Numbered from the stretch's first letter, positions 23,616-33,525 are shown. The stretch: 64,000 nucleotides of DNA from Microbacterium gorillae (GCF_000826185.2 NZ_LN648874.1:1-64000); one strand, 5' to 3'. Notes: generated by a model from the letters alone, not told the origin. Translations and numbers: made by a program.

Positions 23616-25397
23616 TCAGGCGTCGGCGTCGGCCTTGTCGGCGTCCGGCTTCGCGTCCACGCCGGCCTCCTTGCGCTGCTGCTCGGTGATCGGCGCCGGA
23701 GCGGCGGTCAGCGGGTCATAGCCGCCGCCGGTCTTCGGGAACGCGATGACCTCGCGGATCGAGTCCTCACCGGCGAGCAGGGCCACGACGCGGTCCCAGC
23801 CGAAGGCGATGCCGCCGTGCGGGGGAGCGCCGAACTTGAAGCCCTCCAGCAGGAAGCCGAACTGCTCGCTGGCCTGCTCCTCGGAGACGCCCATGACGGA
23901 GAACACCCGCTCCTGAACGGCGCGGTCGTGGATGCGGATGGAGCCGCCGCCGATCTCGTTGCCGTTGCAGACGATGTCGTAGGCGTACGCCAGCGCTGAG
24001 CCCGGGTCGGTGTCGAAGGACGTGACGTACTCGGGCTTGGGGGAGGTGAACGCGTGGTGCACCGCGGTCCAGGTCCCGGCGCCGACGGCGACGTCACCGG
24101 AGGCGACGGCGTCCGCCGCGGGCTCGAACATCGGAGCGTCGATGACCCAGACGAAAGCCCAGTCGCCGTCCTTGATCAGACCGGTGCGGTGACCGATCTC
24201 GACGCGGGCGGCGCCCAGCAGGGCGCGGGTCGGCTTGGCCTCGCCGGCGCCGAAGAAGATGCAGTCGCCCGGGTTCGCGCCGACGGCCTCGACGAGGTTC
24301 GCGGTCTCCCACTCGGTGAGGTTCTTCGCGACCGGACCGGTGAGGGAACCGTCCTCCTGGACCAGGACGTACGCGAGGCCCTTGCCGCCGCGCTGCTTGG
24401 CCCACTCCTGCCATCCATCGAGCTGACGGCGGGCCTGGGAAGCGCCTCCGGGCATCACGACGGCGCCGACGTACGGCGACTGGAAGACGCGGAACTGGGT
24501 GTCCTTGAAGAACTCCTTCAGCTCCACCAGCGGGAGACCGAAGCGCAGGTCGGGCTTGTCCGAGCCGTACAGGCGCATGGCCTCGGCGTAGGTCATCCGC
24601 TCGATCGGGGTCGAGATCTCCACGCCGATCAGCGCCCACAGTCGCTTGATGATCTCCTCGCCGAGGGCGATGACGTCGTCCTGGTCAACGAAGGACGCCT
24701 CGATGTCGAGCTGGGTGAACTCCGGCTGACGGTCGGCGCGGAAGTCCTCGTCGCGGTAGCAGCGCGCGATCTGGAAGTACTTCTCCACGCCACCGACCTG
24801 CAGCAGCTGCTTGAACAGCTGCGGGGACTGCGGCAGCGCGTACCACTTGCCCGGCGCGAGGCGCGCCGGAACGATGAAGTCGCGGGCGCCCTCCGGCGTC
24901 GAGCGGGTCATCGTCGGGGTCTCCACCTCGAGGAAGCCCTGCTCGTACAGGAAGTCGCGGGCGACGCGGTTCGCGTCCGAGCGCAGCCGGATGTTGGCGG
25001 CCGGCTTGCTGCGCCGCAGGTCGATGTAGCGGTACTTCAGACGCGCCTCTTCACCGATCTCGGCGTGGTCGTCGACCTGGAACGGCAGCGGCGCGGACGT
25101 GTTCAGCACGACCAGCTCGTCCACGGCCACCTCGATTGCGCCGGTGGGCAGTTCCGGGTTCTCGTTTCCGGCGGGGCGTGCCTGCACGGTTCCGGTGACC
25201 TGCACGACGAACTCATTGCGCAGCGGCGAGAACACCGCCTCATCATGCACGACCACCTGCGCGATGCCGGAGCGATCGCGGAGATCGAGGAAGGCGACTC
25301 CGCCGTGGTCGCGGCGGCGAGCGACCCACCCGGCGAGGGTGACGGTCTGCCCGATGTGCTCTGCGCGGAGGGTTCCCGCGTCATGAGTGCGCAGCAC
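23616..25397 (-). CDS. aspS: Aspartate-tRNA ligase, probably non-discriminating (Asp/Asn)
   Basis: A 593-residue bacterial-type AspRS: OB-fold anticodon domain (1-110), class II core interrupted by the GAD domain (about 290-420), motif 2 in [20 protein letters not shown] (about 215-234) and motif 3 in [13 protein letters not shown] (about 545-557). His31 in RRRDHGG is the residue typical of non-discriminating enzymes, such as that of Mycobacterium, where discriminating AspRS has Leu. Such an enzyme charges both tRNA-Asp and tRNA-Asn, the latter corrected by GatCAB. A Lys/Asp/Ala-rich tail follows the core. The GTG start at 25395-25397 has AAAGGA upstream. Confidence 0.96.
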   Translation of the reverse strand: MLRTHDAGTLRAEHIGQTVTLAGWVARRRDHGGVAFLDLRDRSGIAQVVVHDEAVFSPLRNEFVVQVTGTVQARPAGNENPELPTGAIEVAVDELVVLNTSAPLPFQVDDHAEIGEEARLKYRYIDLRRSKPAANIRLRSDANRVARDFLYEQGFLEVETPTMTRSTPEGARDFIVPARLAPGKWYALPQSPQLFKQLLQVGGVEKYFQIARCYRDEDFRADRQPEFTQLDIEASFVDQDDVIALGEEIIKRLWALIGVEISTPIERMTYAEAMRLYGSDKPDLRFGLPLVELKEFFKDTQFRVFQSPYVGAVVMPGGASQARRQLDGWQEWAKQRGGKGLAYVLVQEDGSLTGPVAKNLTEWETANLVEAVGANPGDCIFFGAGEAKPTRALLGAARVEIGHRTGLIKDGDWAFVWVIDAPMFEPAADAVASGDVAVGAGTWTAVHHAFTSPKPEYVTSFDTDPGSALAYAYDIVCNGNEIGGGSIRIHDRAVQERVFSVMGVSEEQASEQFGFLLEGFKFGAPPHGGIAFGWDRVVALLAGEDSIREVIAFPKTGGGYDPLTAAPAPITEQQRKEAGVDAKPDADKADADA

Positions 25398-25455
25398 GAA
25401 ATGTCCTTTCGGGACGGTACGGATCAGTGCGGCGGTGGCCGCACATCGTTCGATT

Positions 25456-27039
25456 CTACGCGGCCGAGGCGTGCTGGTCCGCGGGCGGCGGGGCCACGGC
25501 GGTGCCGGTGACCGGTGCGAGCGGTACGCGCAGTGTGAACGTCGTGTCTCCGGGCACGCTCTGCACCGTCAGGGACCCGCCGTGCGCGGACGCGATGGCC
25601 TCCGCGATGGACAGCCCGAGTCCGGTGCCGCCGGTCTTGCGCGCGCGGGAACGGTCGGCGCGCGCGAAGCGTTCGAACAGTTCGTCCTGCACGGACGGAT
25701 CGATGCCCGGACCGTCGTCGTGCACGGCCACTTCGGCGAAGCGCCCGGCGGTGGTCAGCCGTGCGGTGACGTGCGTTCCGGCCGGAGTGTGGGTGCGGGC
25801 GTTGGCGAGGAGGTTCGTGACCACCTGCTGCAGGCGCCCGGTGTCGCCGGTGACCATGACCGAGTCCCCCGTGACATCCACTTCCCAGTGATGGTCGTGG
25901 CCGGCCACACGGGCGTCGGAGACGGCGTCGATCAGCAGGGGGGTGAGGTCCACGTCGCCGAGGACGATCTCCTGACCCTCGTCCAGCCGCGCCAGCAGCA
26001 GCAGATCCTCGACGAGGCTGGTCATCCGCACGGACTGCGCCTGGATGCGCTCGAGCGCGCTGGCGGTCGTGTCGGGATTGTCCGGAGCCCGCAGGGACAG
26101 CTCCGAGTAGCCGCGGATGGAAGCCAGGGGCGTCCGCAGTTCGTGGCTGGCGTCCGCGACGAACCGGCGCATGAGCTCCTCGTTGCGCACGCGGGCCTGC
26201 AACGACGCGTCGACGTGGTCGAGCATCGTGTTCAGTGCGGCGCCGACGCGACCGATCTCGGAGTGCTGGTCGATGGCGTGGTCCGCGACGCGATCGGTGA
26301 TGGACACCTGTCCCTGGTCCAGCTTCAGACTCGCGACGTGCTCGGCGGTGGTCACCACTTCACGCAGTGGTCGCAGCCCGGACCGGATCACCCACACGGT
26401 GGCCACACCGAGCAGCAGGAGACCCGCGACCGTGACGATCGCAACGGCCCACAGCGGCTTGATGATGGCGGCGTCCACCGTGCTCACCGGGAGGCCGATG
26501 TAGCCGACCACAGTGGGTCCCTGCCCCATCGCCGCGATGCGGTAGGTGCCGAGGTCCCGGATCTGGATGTCCAGCGTGGCGCTCTGCATCTTCTCCTGGG
26601 GCAGCTGGCGCAGCGCGTCATCCAATGCCGTCTGGATGTCGGCCGAGGGAACGGCCTTCACACCGTCGTCCGTGATGACCGCGCCGGGGAGAGAGGTGTC
26701 GGTCGTGCTCGTGGCGGTGGGCAGAATCAGCAGGCCCTGCGCCGACACGTGCAGCGCGCTCAGCACCTCGGACGGGTCGGTCAGGCCCCGGATGCGCAGC
26801 GCCTCGACGGCGTTGCCGTTGCGGATCGCTTCGCCCTGCACCTGATCGCTCAGCTGCTCGTTCAGCGTCCCGCGCAGGGCCACGGTCATGGCCACCGCGA
26901 CCAGGACGAGCAGCACCGACACGATGCCGAGGATCGTGACGAGCAGGCGCGTCTGCAGCGTCCATCGTGAACGGCGACGCGGGGAGACCTCTCCCGCCGG
27001 GGCGGCGGAAGTCTCCGCGGCGACGGGAGCATCGGTCAC
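25456..27039 (-). CDS. Sensor histidine kinase of a two-component system
   Basis: A 527-residue membrane kinase: an Arg-rich N-terminus, membrane helix about 30-55, an extracytoplasmic sensor region of about 140 residues, a second helix about 195-220, HAMP, the phospho-acceptor HELRTP (about 298-303), N box NLLANARTH (about 410) and G box [12 protein letters not shown] (about 475). The GTG overlaps the response regulator stop (GTGA), so the pair is one operon. The signal is unknown. The Ala/Pro-rich tail is dispensable-looking. The divergently encoded MacB-type exporter is a likely target, a common arrangement for antimicrobial-peptide or envelope stress systems. Confidence 0.92.
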   Translation of the reverse strand: MTDAPVAAETSAAPAGEVSPRRRSRWTLQTRLLVTILGIVSVLLVLVAVAMTVALRGTLNEQLSDQVQGEAIRNGNAVEALRIRGLTDPSEVLSALHVSAQGLLILPTATSTTDTSLPGAVITDDGVKAVPSADIQTALDDALRQLPQEKMQSATLDIQIRDLGTYRIAAMGQGPTVVGYIGLPVSTVDAAIIKPLWAVAIVTVAGLLLLGVATVWVIRSGLRPLREVVTTAEHVASLKLDQGQVSITDRVADHAIDQHSEIGRVGAALNTMLDHVDASLQARVRNEELMRRFVADASHELRTPLASIRGYSELSLRAPDNPDTTASALERIQAQSVRMTSLVEDLLLLARLDEGQEIVLGDVDLTPLLIDAVSDARVAGHDHHWEVDVTGDSVMVTGDTGRLQQVVTNLLANARTHTPAGTHVTARLTTAGRFAEVAVHDDGPGIDPSVQDELFERFARADRSRARKTGGTGLGLSIAEAIASAHGGSLTVQSVPGDTTFTLRVPLAPVTGTAVAPPPADQHASAA

Positions 27040-27770
27040 TGGGGTGCCTTGATCATGTACCCCACACCGCGCACGGTGTGGATCAGCGGCTCGACCTGGC
27101 CGGCGTCGATCTTCTTGCGCAGGTACGAGATGTAGAGCTCGACGACGGAGGACCGGCCGCCGAAGTCGTAGTTCCACACGCGGTCGAGGATCTGCGCTTT
27201 GGACACCACCCGGCGCTGGTTGCGCATGAGGAAGCGGAGGAGTTCGAATTCGGTCGCGGTCAGCTCGATCTCGACACCGTTGCGCTCGACCTCGTGGCTG
27301 TCCTCGTTGAGGCTGAGGTCCGCGACTCGGAGGATCGGCTCCTCCTCGGCGGACAGTGCGGTGCCGGAGCGACGCATCAGGGCACGCAGACGCGCGACGA
27401 CCTCCTCCAGGCTGAACGGCTTGGTGACGTAGTCATCCCCACCCGCGGTGAGCCCGGCGACGCGATCGCCGACGGCGTCTTTGGCGGTGAGGAAGAGCAC
27501 CGGCACGTCGTTGCCCGCCTGCCGCAGTCGCTGCAGGACGGCCATGCCGTCGAGGTCCGGCATCATGATGTCGAGCACCATGGCGTCCGGGGTGAAATCA
27601 CGGGCGAGAGTCAGGGCTTCGAAGCCGGACGCGGCAGCCTTGACGTCCCAACCCTCCATGCGCAGAGCCATGGAGAGCAGGTCGGTGAGCATCTGTTCGT
27701 CGTCGACGACGGCGACGCGGACCGGAGACCCGTCAGGGCGGGTCAGTGCGGGGGAGGGGGTGTGTGCCAT
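27036..27770 (-). CDS. OmpR/PhoB-family response regulator
   Basis: A 244-residue regulator with receiver domain (about 18-132) and winged-helix DNA-binding domain (about 150-242). Phospho-acceptor is Asp67 in MVLDIMMPDLDG; the acidic pocket is VVDDE (21-25) and the conserved Lys is in VTKPFS. The C-terminal half has the OmpR pattern LTATEFELLRFLMRN and RGVGYMI. Co-translated with the kinase gene. A cluster of CTATG-type repeats in the divergent gap (27791-27822) is a candidate binding site. Confidence 0.94.
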   Translation of the reverse strand: MAHTPSPALTRPDGSPVRVAVVDDEQMLTDLLSMALRMEGWDVKAAASGFEALTLARDFTPDAMVLDIMMPDLDGMAVLQRLRQAGNDVPVLFLTAKDAVGDRVAGLTAGGDDYVTKPFSLEEVVARLRALMRRSGTALSAEEEPILRVADLSLNEDSHEVERNGVEIELTATEFELLRFLMRNQRRVVSKAQILDRVWNYDFGGRSSVVELYISYLRKKIDAGQVEPLIHTVRGVGYMIKAPQ

Positions 27771-27790
27771 GACCCCATTGTGATCCGCGC

Positions 27791-27822
27791 GCTATGCGAT
27801 TCCTATGGCATAGCTTATGGGC
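27791..27822. promoter_or_regulatory. Candidate response-regulator operator
   Basis: Three CTATG-like words recur at about 11-base steps (27792, 27803 and 27815), and GCTATGC (27791-27797) is an exact inverted repeat of GCATAGC (27808-27814). One-turn direct repeats are typical OmpR-family sites. The location between the regulator gene and the divergent exporter fits auto-regulation and exporter control. Confidence 0.5.
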
Positions 27823-27967
27823 TTCCTGTGAGCCGGTGTGGAGACGTCTGCGTGCGAAAGTTCGGACGCCTGCGGACACAGCCGTTTGATACCTGAACCA
27901 AGGCTGTGCCATCGACTCGGTGCCTAGCTTCGGGGCAAGCGTCGATGAGGGACGCGAGAGGAGCGAG

Positions 27968-29452
27968 ATGTATTTCACATATCTGCGCCGCGAGCTGAGC
28001 GGGCGCAAGAAGCAGACGATCATCGTCGCGGTCGGGCTCGCGATCGCGATCGCCCTCGTCATGGTCGTCAATTCGCTTTCCGCAGGCGTCGGTGTCGCCC
28101 AGGCGCAGACGCTGCAGTCGGTGTACGGGGTCGGGACCGACCTGACGGTCACGGGTCAGGCGGCGAAGCCGACCGATGGTGATCAGGGTCAGCGCTTCGA
28201 TTTCGGATCCGGCGCGGGCACCACCAAGGACGGCACCACGAACGTGAGTGCGGCGCGACTGACGACGGACCGCATGCGCGGGACGCTCGACGCCACCACG
28301 GTGTCCACGGTCGCGGCCACCGCGGGCGTCTCCTCGGCGACCGGAACGCTGAGTCTGACTGACTCCACCTTCTCCGGCCAGCTGCCCGACCGGGCACGCG
28401 GCACCGACGGCTCAAACTCCGGCGGGTCCTCCGGCGGCGGCACCGCGCCCCAGGGCGATGCGGCGGCTCCGGGCGGTTCGGCACCTCAGGGGGGCTCGGA
28501 CGGCGCCGGCGGGTCGAGCTTCGGCATCACCGCGTTCTCCGTGATGGGTCTGGACCCCGCGGTCAGCGATGTCGGTCCGATGACCGCCGTCACGCTGACC
28601 GACGGGCGACTGCTCACCGCGGCGGACGCGGGGAAGGACGTCGCCGTCGTGGACGCAACCTACGCGGCATCCAACGACCTGAGCCTGAACGGGACCATCT
28701 CCGTGGCCGGCACCGATATGACCATCGTCGGCGTCGTGTCCTCGGCATCCTCGAGCGCCGAGACCGCGGCCAGCGTCTACATCCCGCTCGACGTCGCGCA
28801 GAAGCTCTCCAGCTCCGGCGATGTGGTCTCCACGGTGTACGTGAAGGCGGCGTCCTCCGGCCAGATCGCCACGGTGCAGACGGCACTGGAGAAGGCGCTG
28901 CCGGACGCCACGGTGAGCGCGCAGTCCCAGCTCGCCGCATCCGTGTCCGGATCGCTGAACAGCGCGACCGCGTTGATCACCAACCTCGGACTGTGGCTGT
29001 CGATCATCGTGCTGGCCGTCGCACTGCTGCTGGCCGTCCTGCTCACGATCGGCGGCGTCACTCGACGCACCCGAGAGTTCGGCACGCTCAAAGCCATCGG
29101 CTGGTCCAATGGCCGCGTGGTCTCGCAGGTTGCCGGCGAGTCGCTCGTGCAGGGTCTGCTGGGCGGTGTGATCGGCATCGTGATCGGGCTCGGGGCGATC
29201 CTGGCGATCAACATCATCTCGCCGACGATCTCCGCCTCCGGTGACCGAGGAGCGGGCCCAGGGGGTGGCTTCGGCGGTCGGAATCCGATCGCCGCGGCGA
29301 CGAGCGCGATCACGCTGTCCGCACCGGTGACGGTCTGGGTGATTCTCGCCGCCGTGGGTCTCGCGGTGCTCGGCGGCCTGGTGGCCGGCGCCTTCGGCGG
29401 CTGGCGCGCCGCCCGCCTCAGCCCGGCCGAAGCGCTCCGCGCCGTCAACTGA
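27968..29452 (+). CDS. MacB/FtsX-type ABC transporter permease
   Basis: A 494-residue permease: N-terminal helix (about 18-40), a large extracytoplasmic domain interrupted by a Gly/Ser/Gln-rich linker (about 138-180), and three C-terminal helices (about 340-370, 388-425, 450-480) with the conserved RTREFGTLKAIGWSNGRVVSQ coupling segment and the terminal RLSPAEALRAVN. Such mechanotransmission exporters remove peptides or lipids from the membrane rather than transporting through a pore. The ATG has GAGGAG at 27958-27963. The ATPase partner follows 15 bases downstream. Confidence 0.92.
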   Translation: MYFTYLRRELSGRKKQTIIVAVGLAIAIALVMVVNSLSAGVGVAQAQTLQSVYGVGTDLTVTGQAAKPTDGDQGQRFDFGSGAGTTKDGTTNVSAARLTTDRMRGTLDATTVSTVAATAGVSSATGTLSLTDSTFSGQLPDRARGTDGSNSGGSSGGGTAPQGDAAAPGGSAPQGGSDGAGGSSFGITAFSVMGLDPAVSDVGPMTAVTLTDGRLLTAADAGKDVAVVDATYAASNDLSLNGTISVAGTDMTIVGVVSSASSSAETAASVYIPLDVAQKLSSSGDVVSTVYVKAASSGQIATVQTALEKALPDATVSAQSQLAASVSGSLNSATALITNLGLWLSIIVLAVALLLAVLLTIGGVTRRTREFGTLKAIGWSNGRVVSQVAGESLVQGLLGGVIGIVIGLGAILAINIISPTISASGDRGAGPGGGFGGRNPIAAATSAITLSAPVTVWVILAAVGLAVLGGLVAGAFGGWRAARLSPAEALRAVN

Positions 29453-29467
29453 TTCGAGGAGAAGAAC

Positions 29468-30193
29468 ATGAGCATCACCGAGACCGTGCCCGACACGCTC
29501 GCGCCGAACCTGCCGGAGCCGATGTTCCGCCTGCTCGGGGTGAGTCGGACCTACCGGCAGAAGGGGCGTGAGATCCGGGCGCTGCAGCCGACCGATCTGG
29601 AGATCGGCGCCGGCGAATTCGTCGCCATCCAGGGACCCACCGGCGGGGGGAAATCGACGCTGCTGCAGCTGCTGGGAGCGCTGGATCGACCGACGACCGG
29701 GCAGATCCACCTCGCCGGTGCTGAGATCGCCGGCGCGAGCTCACGGCGCCTCACCGAGATCCGCGCGCACGAGATCGGGTTCGTGTTCCAGGGATTCAAC
29801 CTGATCCCGACCCTGACCGCCCTGGAGAACGTGGAGATGGCGCTGGAACCCCAGCCGCTGCCGGCACCGGAGCGCACCCGGCGGGCCCGGGAAGCACTCG
29901 AGCATGTCGGGCTCGCGGACCGGGCCGACCATCTGCCGAGCGAGCTGTCCGGCGGTCAGCAGCAGCGTGTGGCGATCGCGCGGGCCATCGTGTCGTCGCC
30001 GCGCGTGCTGCTGGCCGACGAGCCGACCGGCAATCTCGATGAGGGGATGCGCGACGAGATCCTCGATCTGCTGCAGCGTCTGCACGCCGAGGGACTGACG
30101 CTGGTCGTCGTCACGCACGATTCCGCGGTCGCTCGCCGCGCCACCCGTCGCCTGCGGCTGCAGGACGGGGTGGTCCGGGACACCACGCACTGA
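29468..30193 (+). CDS. MacB/LolD-type ABC transporter ATPase
   Basis: A 241-residue ATPase with Walker A GPTGGGKST (56-64), the Q loop in FVFQGFNLIPTL, signature LSGGQQQRVAIARA (about 160-173) and Walker B LLADEPTGNLD (about 182-192), then the switch His in VVVTHD. It pairs with the preceding permease. A GAGGAGAAGAAC site precedes the ATG. The gene ends directly before the extreme G/C tract. Confidence 0.94.
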   Translation: MSITETVPDTLAPNLPEPMFRLLGVSRTYRQKGREIRALQPTDLEIGAGEFVAIQGPTGGGKSTLLQLLGALDRPTTGQIHLAGAEIAGASSRRLTEIRAHEIGFVFQGFNLIPTLTALENVEMALEPQPLPAPERTRRAREALEHVGLADRADHLPSELSGGQQQRVAIARAIVSSPRVLLADEPTGNLDEGMRDEILDLLQRLHAEGLTLVVVTHDSAVARRATRRLRLQDGVVRDTTH

Positions 30194-30203
30194 GGCCCGG
30201 GAA

Positions 30204-30450
30204 CGGCCCGCCCGGCGGCCCGGGGCCCGGGGCGCCGGGGGGGGGGGGCGCCGCCCCCGCCGCCCGGCGTGGGGCGGCGGGGGGGCGGCGGGCGGCGCGG
30301 GGGGCGGGCGGCGGGCGGCGGGGGGGGGGGCGCCCGCCCCCCCCCCCGCGCCCGGCGCGGGGGGGGGGGGGGGGCCGGCCCCCCCCGGCGGGGGGGCGGG
30401 GACGCGCCCGCCGGCGCCCCCGGTGGCGGGCGCGGGGGCGGGCCGTTCCC
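30204..30450. repeat. Almost pure G/C low-complexity tract
   Basis: From 30204 to 30401 only one of 198 bases is not G or C (T at 30270). It contains homopolymers: 12 G at 30237-30248, 11 G at 30320-30330, 11 C at 30337-30347, 16 G at 30359-30374 and 8 C at 30379-30386. The C11 and G16 runs flank an invertible GCGCCCGGCGC and could form a hairpin; both strands could form G-quadruplexes. No gene is supported here. It fills the gap between the exporter ATPase and corA; sequencing or assembly error is a serious possibility. Confidence 0.8.
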
Positions 30451-30482
30451 GTCCGCGGCGCCGCGATGTCTAGGGTGGCGGC

Positions 30483-31490
30483 ATGACCGAGATCCGGGTG
30501 CTGGCCGACGGGCGCTTCGAACAGGCGGACGATTACGCGGTGGCGTTGAGCGCCGCCGCGTCCGGCAACGGGGTGGCGTGGTTCGACGCGCTGTTGGACG
30601 ATGACCGCAGCATCTCCGAGATCGGGCAGGCGCTCGGGTGGCGCACCGCCCTCGGGGACATCCTGCGCCACACGCGCAAGCGTGCGCGAATGGAACGAAC
30701 CGGCGGGCAGACCGTCGTCGTGATGCTGCCGGCGCGCTACCGCGATGATCAGCAGAGTGTGGAGCTGTCCAGTCTCGGCGTCGTCGTCTCCGCGGACGCG
30801 ATCGTGACTCTGCGCGGAGACGCGTGGGTCGATCTGTCGCGAACGACGGAGGTTCTCCAGCTCCATCCGTCGGCCCAGGGCAGTTCCATCGGGGTGCTGT
30901 GGGCGATCTGCTCCAGCGTGCTGGATGCCTACGCGCCGGTCATCACGGGCGTGGAGGAGAACGTCGACCAGATCGTCGAGCAGCTGTTCGAACAGGACGA
31001 CGTCACGGATGTCTCGCGTCGGATCTTCACCCTGCAGCGGGAACTCATCCGGCTGCAGCACGCCACCGAGCCGGTCGCGCAGATGCTGGATCAGCTCGCC
31101 GATGACGTGGCACCGGACGTGGGAGAGGCGCTCGTGGCGCGCTTCCGGGCGAGCGCGGACGCCGCCGAGCATGTCCAGCGTCGCGTGCAGGGTCTTCGCG
31201 ACGCGCTGGATAACGCGCTCACCGTCCACTCGACCCTCGTCGGAGAGCGCAGCAACCTCGAGGTCCAGCGCATGACGGAGATCTCGATCAAGCAGAACGA
31301 TCAGGTGAAGAAGATCTCCTCCTGGGCCGCCATCGGGTTCGCCCCGTCGCTGATCGCCGGGATCTACGGCATGAACTTCCACCTGATGCCCGAGCTGTCC
31401 TGGCAGTGGGGGTACCCGTACGCCATCGCCCTCATGGTGGCCGTCTCCGGCGGGCTGTACTGGGTCTTCCGCCGTCACGACTGGCTCTGA
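30483..31490 (+). CDS. corA: CorA-type Mg2+/Co2+ transporter
   Basis: A 335-residue divalent-cation channel. The long N-terminal cytoplasmic funnel is followed by two C-terminal membrane helices; the selectivity signature YGMNF sits at about 295-299 at the end of the first helix, and the protein ends in basic/aromatic residues, as CorA does. It works as a pentamer in the plasma membrane. TAGGGT at 30471-30476 lies six bases before the ATG, so the mRNA is probably leaderless. The 3' end overlaps the convergent VOC gene by 16 bases. Confidence 0.94.
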   Translation: MTEIRVLADGRFEQADDYAVALSAAASGNGVAWFDALLDDDRSISEIGQALGWRTALGDILRHTRKRARMERTGGQTVVVMLPARYRDDQQSVELSSLGVVVSADAIVTLRGDAWVDLSRTTEVLQLHPSAQGSSIGVLWAICSSVLDAYAPVITGVEENVDQIVEQLFEQDDVTDVSRRIFTLQRELIRLQHATEPVAQMLDQLADDVAPDVGEALVARFRASADAAEHVQRRVQGLRDALDNALTVHSTLVGERSNLEVQRMTEISIKQNDQVKKISSWAAIGFAPSLIAGIYGMNFHLMPELSWQWGYPYAIALMVAVSGGLYWVFRRHDWL

Positions 31491-31876
31491 GCGCCCTCCG
31501 GACGCACTCGCCAGCCGGACCAGTCCGCGGCGTCGATGACGCAGAACCGGTTGCCCTCCGGGTCCTCGAGGATGACGTAGTCCGCGTCGTCCGGACGGCC
31601 GGGCCACGCCACCGTGCGGGCACCGAGGGACACCAGCCGCGCCACCTCTGCGGGCTGGTCGGTCGCGTACAGGTCCAGGTGGATGCGCGGCGGCAGCACG
31701 CGCTCGGAGCGCATCACGTCCAGCGACACGTTCGGCCCGCGCCCGGCCGGGTCAGTGAGCACGACGAAGTCGTCTTCGACCGGCTCGCGCGGGACGTATC
31801 CCAGCGCTCCGGACCAGAACGCGAGCTGCCGGGCGAGGTCCGTCACGCGGATGACGATGGAGCCGATGAGCAGCAT
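31475..31876 (-). CDS. VOC (glyoxalase/bleomycin resistance) family protein
   Basis: A 133-residue single-unit VOC protein with two beta-alpha-beta-beta-beta repeats. It begins SIVIRVTDLARQLAFWSGALGY and ends with DPEGNRFCVID, as in many glyoxalase-like proteins; metal-binding positions include His near residue 67 (RIHLDLYA) and Glu near 108 (LEDPEGN). Substrate unknown. On its strand TACCGT lies six bases before the ATG, a leaderless pattern. Convergent overlap with corA. Confidence 0.88.
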   Translation of the reverse strand: MLLIGSIVIRVTDLARQLAFWSGALGYVPREPVEDDFVVLTDPAGRGPNVSLDVMRSERVLPPRIHLDLYATDQPAEVARLVSLGARTVAWPGRPDDADYVILEDPEGNRFCVIDAADWSGWRVRPEGAQSQS

Positions 31877-31907
31877 GAGCCCACGGTACGGCGCGGCCCA
31901 CGAACGC

Positions 31908-31941
31908 GGAAGGCCCGGACGCTCGTGCGTCCGGGCCTTCC
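31908..31941 (-). terminator. Terminator of gnd
   Basis: GGAAGGCCCGGACG pairs with its complement at 31928-31941 around a short loop, seven bases after the gnd stop. Confidence 0.8.
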
Positions 31942-31948
31942 GGAGGGG

Positions 31949-33397
31949 TCAGTGGGTGTCTTCGGCCTCGACCTCGGAGCGGTCACCGGACCACAGCGTG
32001 TGGAACGAGCCGGGCTTGTCGATGCGGCGGTACGTGTGCGCACCGAAGAAGTCGCGCTGACCCTGGATCAGGGCGGCGGGCAGACGCTCGGCGCGCAGGC
32101 CGTCGTAGTAAGCCAGCGACGAGGAGAACGCGGGAGCCGGAATGCCCGAGGTGGCCGAGTCGACCACCACGCGCCGCCAGGAGCCCTGCGCACGCTCGTG
32201 CACCTCGACGAAGTACGGCGCCGTCATCAGGACCGCGAGGTCCGGGTCCACGGCGTAGGCCTCGGTGATGCGGTTCAGGAACTGGGCGCGGATGATGCAG
32301 CCGCCCCGCCAGATCTTCGCGATGTCGCCCAGGTTGATGTCCCAGCCGTACTCGGCCGCACCCGCGCGGATCTCGTCGAATCCCTGCGAATAGGCGACGA
32401 TCTTCGACGCGTACAGCGCCAGGCGCACGTTCTCGATGAAGACGTCGACGTCCTCCACCCGCAGCGGCTCCGCGGACGACGGCAGGTCACCGGACACGTC
32501 GCGCTGCTCGCGGTGCGAGGACAGGGAGCGGGCGAAGGTCGCCTCCGCGATTCCGGACACCGGCGTGCCGAGGTTCAGCGCGGTCTGGACGGTCCAAGCG
32601 CCGGTGCCCTTCGCACCGGCCTCGTCGACGATGACGTCCACGAGCGGCTTGCCGGTTTCCGCATCGACCTGACGGAGCACCTCGGCGGTGATCTCGATGA
32701 GGTAGCTCTCCAGCTCGCCGCGGTTCCACTCGGCGAAAACGTCGGCGATCTCGGCGGGCGTCTTGCCGGTGCCGCGCCGGATGAGGTCGTAGGCCTCCGC
32801 GATCAGCTGCATGTCGGCGTACTCGATGCCGTTGTGAACCATCTTGACGAAGTGTCCGGCGCCGTCGTGTCCGACGTGCGTGACGCACGGCTCACCCTCG
32901 GCGACCGCAGCGATCGAGCGGAGGATCGGGCCGAGCGTGATCCAGGACTCGTCAGAGCCACCGGGCATCAGCGACGGGCCCTTCAGCGCGCCCTCCTCGC
33001 CACCGGACACGCCCATGCCGACGAAGTTCACACCGGTCTCGCGGACGGCCTTTTCGCGACGGATGGTGTCGGTGAACAGGGCGTTGCCCCCGTCCACGAT
33101 GATGTCGCCCGGCTCGAAGACCTCCAGCAGCGACTCGATGACCGCGTCGGTGGGTGCGCCGGCCTTGACCATGATCACGGCGGTGCGCGGCCGCTGCAGT
33201 GCGACGGCGAACTCCTCGTAGGAGAACGCGGGGACGAACTCGGCCTCGGGGTGGGCGGCCAGCAGCTCGTCGGTCTTCGAGCGACTGCGGTTGAACACGG
33301 CGACCGTGTTGCCCTCGCGGGAAGCCAGGTTGCGCGCGAGATTGGACCCCATCACGGCGAGTCCGACGACTCCGATGTTGGCGATGGCTTCAGGCAT
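31949..33397 (-). CDS. gnd: 6-phosphogluconate dehydrogenase (NADP-dependent, decarboxylating)
   Basis: Gnd converts 6-phosphogluconate to ribulose 5-phosphate and CO2, making NADPH in the oxidative pentose phosphate pathway. The 482-residue length is that of the long (E. coli-like) form. Motifs: GLAVMGSNLARNLA (12-25), NRSRSKT at the NADP 2'-phosphate site, VDGGNALFTDT, GMGVSGGEEGA, and the catalytic GAGHFVKMVHNGIEYADMQ (about 180-198). The ATG at 33397 has GAGGAG seven bases before it; the frame stays open far upstream but that part is not conserved in the family. Confidence 0.97.
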   Translation of the reverse strand: MPEAIANIGVVGLAVMGSNLARNLASREGNTVAVFNRSRSKTDELLAAHPEAEFVPAFSYEEFAVALQRPRTAVIMVKAGAPTDAVIESLLEVFEPGDIIVDGGNALFTDTIRREKAVRETGVNFVGMGVSGGEEGALKGPSLMPGGSDESWITLGPILRSIAAVAEGEPCVTHVGHDGAGHFVKMVHNGIEYADMQLIAEAYDLIRRGTGKTPAEIADVFAEWNRGELESYLIEITAEVLRQVDAETGKPLVDVIVDEAGAKGTGAWTVQTALNLGTPVSGIAEATFARSLSSHREQRDVSGDLPSSAEPLRVEDVDVFIENVRLALYASKIVAYSQGFDEIRAGAAEYGWDINLGDIAKIWRGGCIIRAQFLNRITEAYAVDPDLAVLMTAPYFVEVHERAQGSWRRVVVDSATSGIPAPAFSSSLAYYDGLRAERLPAALIQGQRDFFGAHTYRRIDKPGSFHTLWSGDRSEVEAEDTH

Positions 33398-33490
33398 GGC
33401 GATACTCCTCGGACGCGCGGGTGTTCTGCTCAGCGTAGCGCGGTGATTCCGGCCTCGGCATCGCGTGACAGAGGTCCCGGGAACAACGAC

Positions 33491-33525
33491 GACGGGGCAC
33501 GACCGCGCCGCGGTCGTGCCCCGTC
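33491..33525 (-). terminator. Terminator after the 40-aa gene
   Basis: A near-perfect hairpin with 15-17 bp arms beginning GACGGGGCACGACCG lies 13 bases after the stop of the small membrane protein gene. Confidence 0.8.

Noticed and set aside
30269..30604. Gly/Arg open frame through the G/C tract
   Set aside because: It is nearly pure Gly/Arg/Pro from homopolymer DNA and overlaps the corA start.
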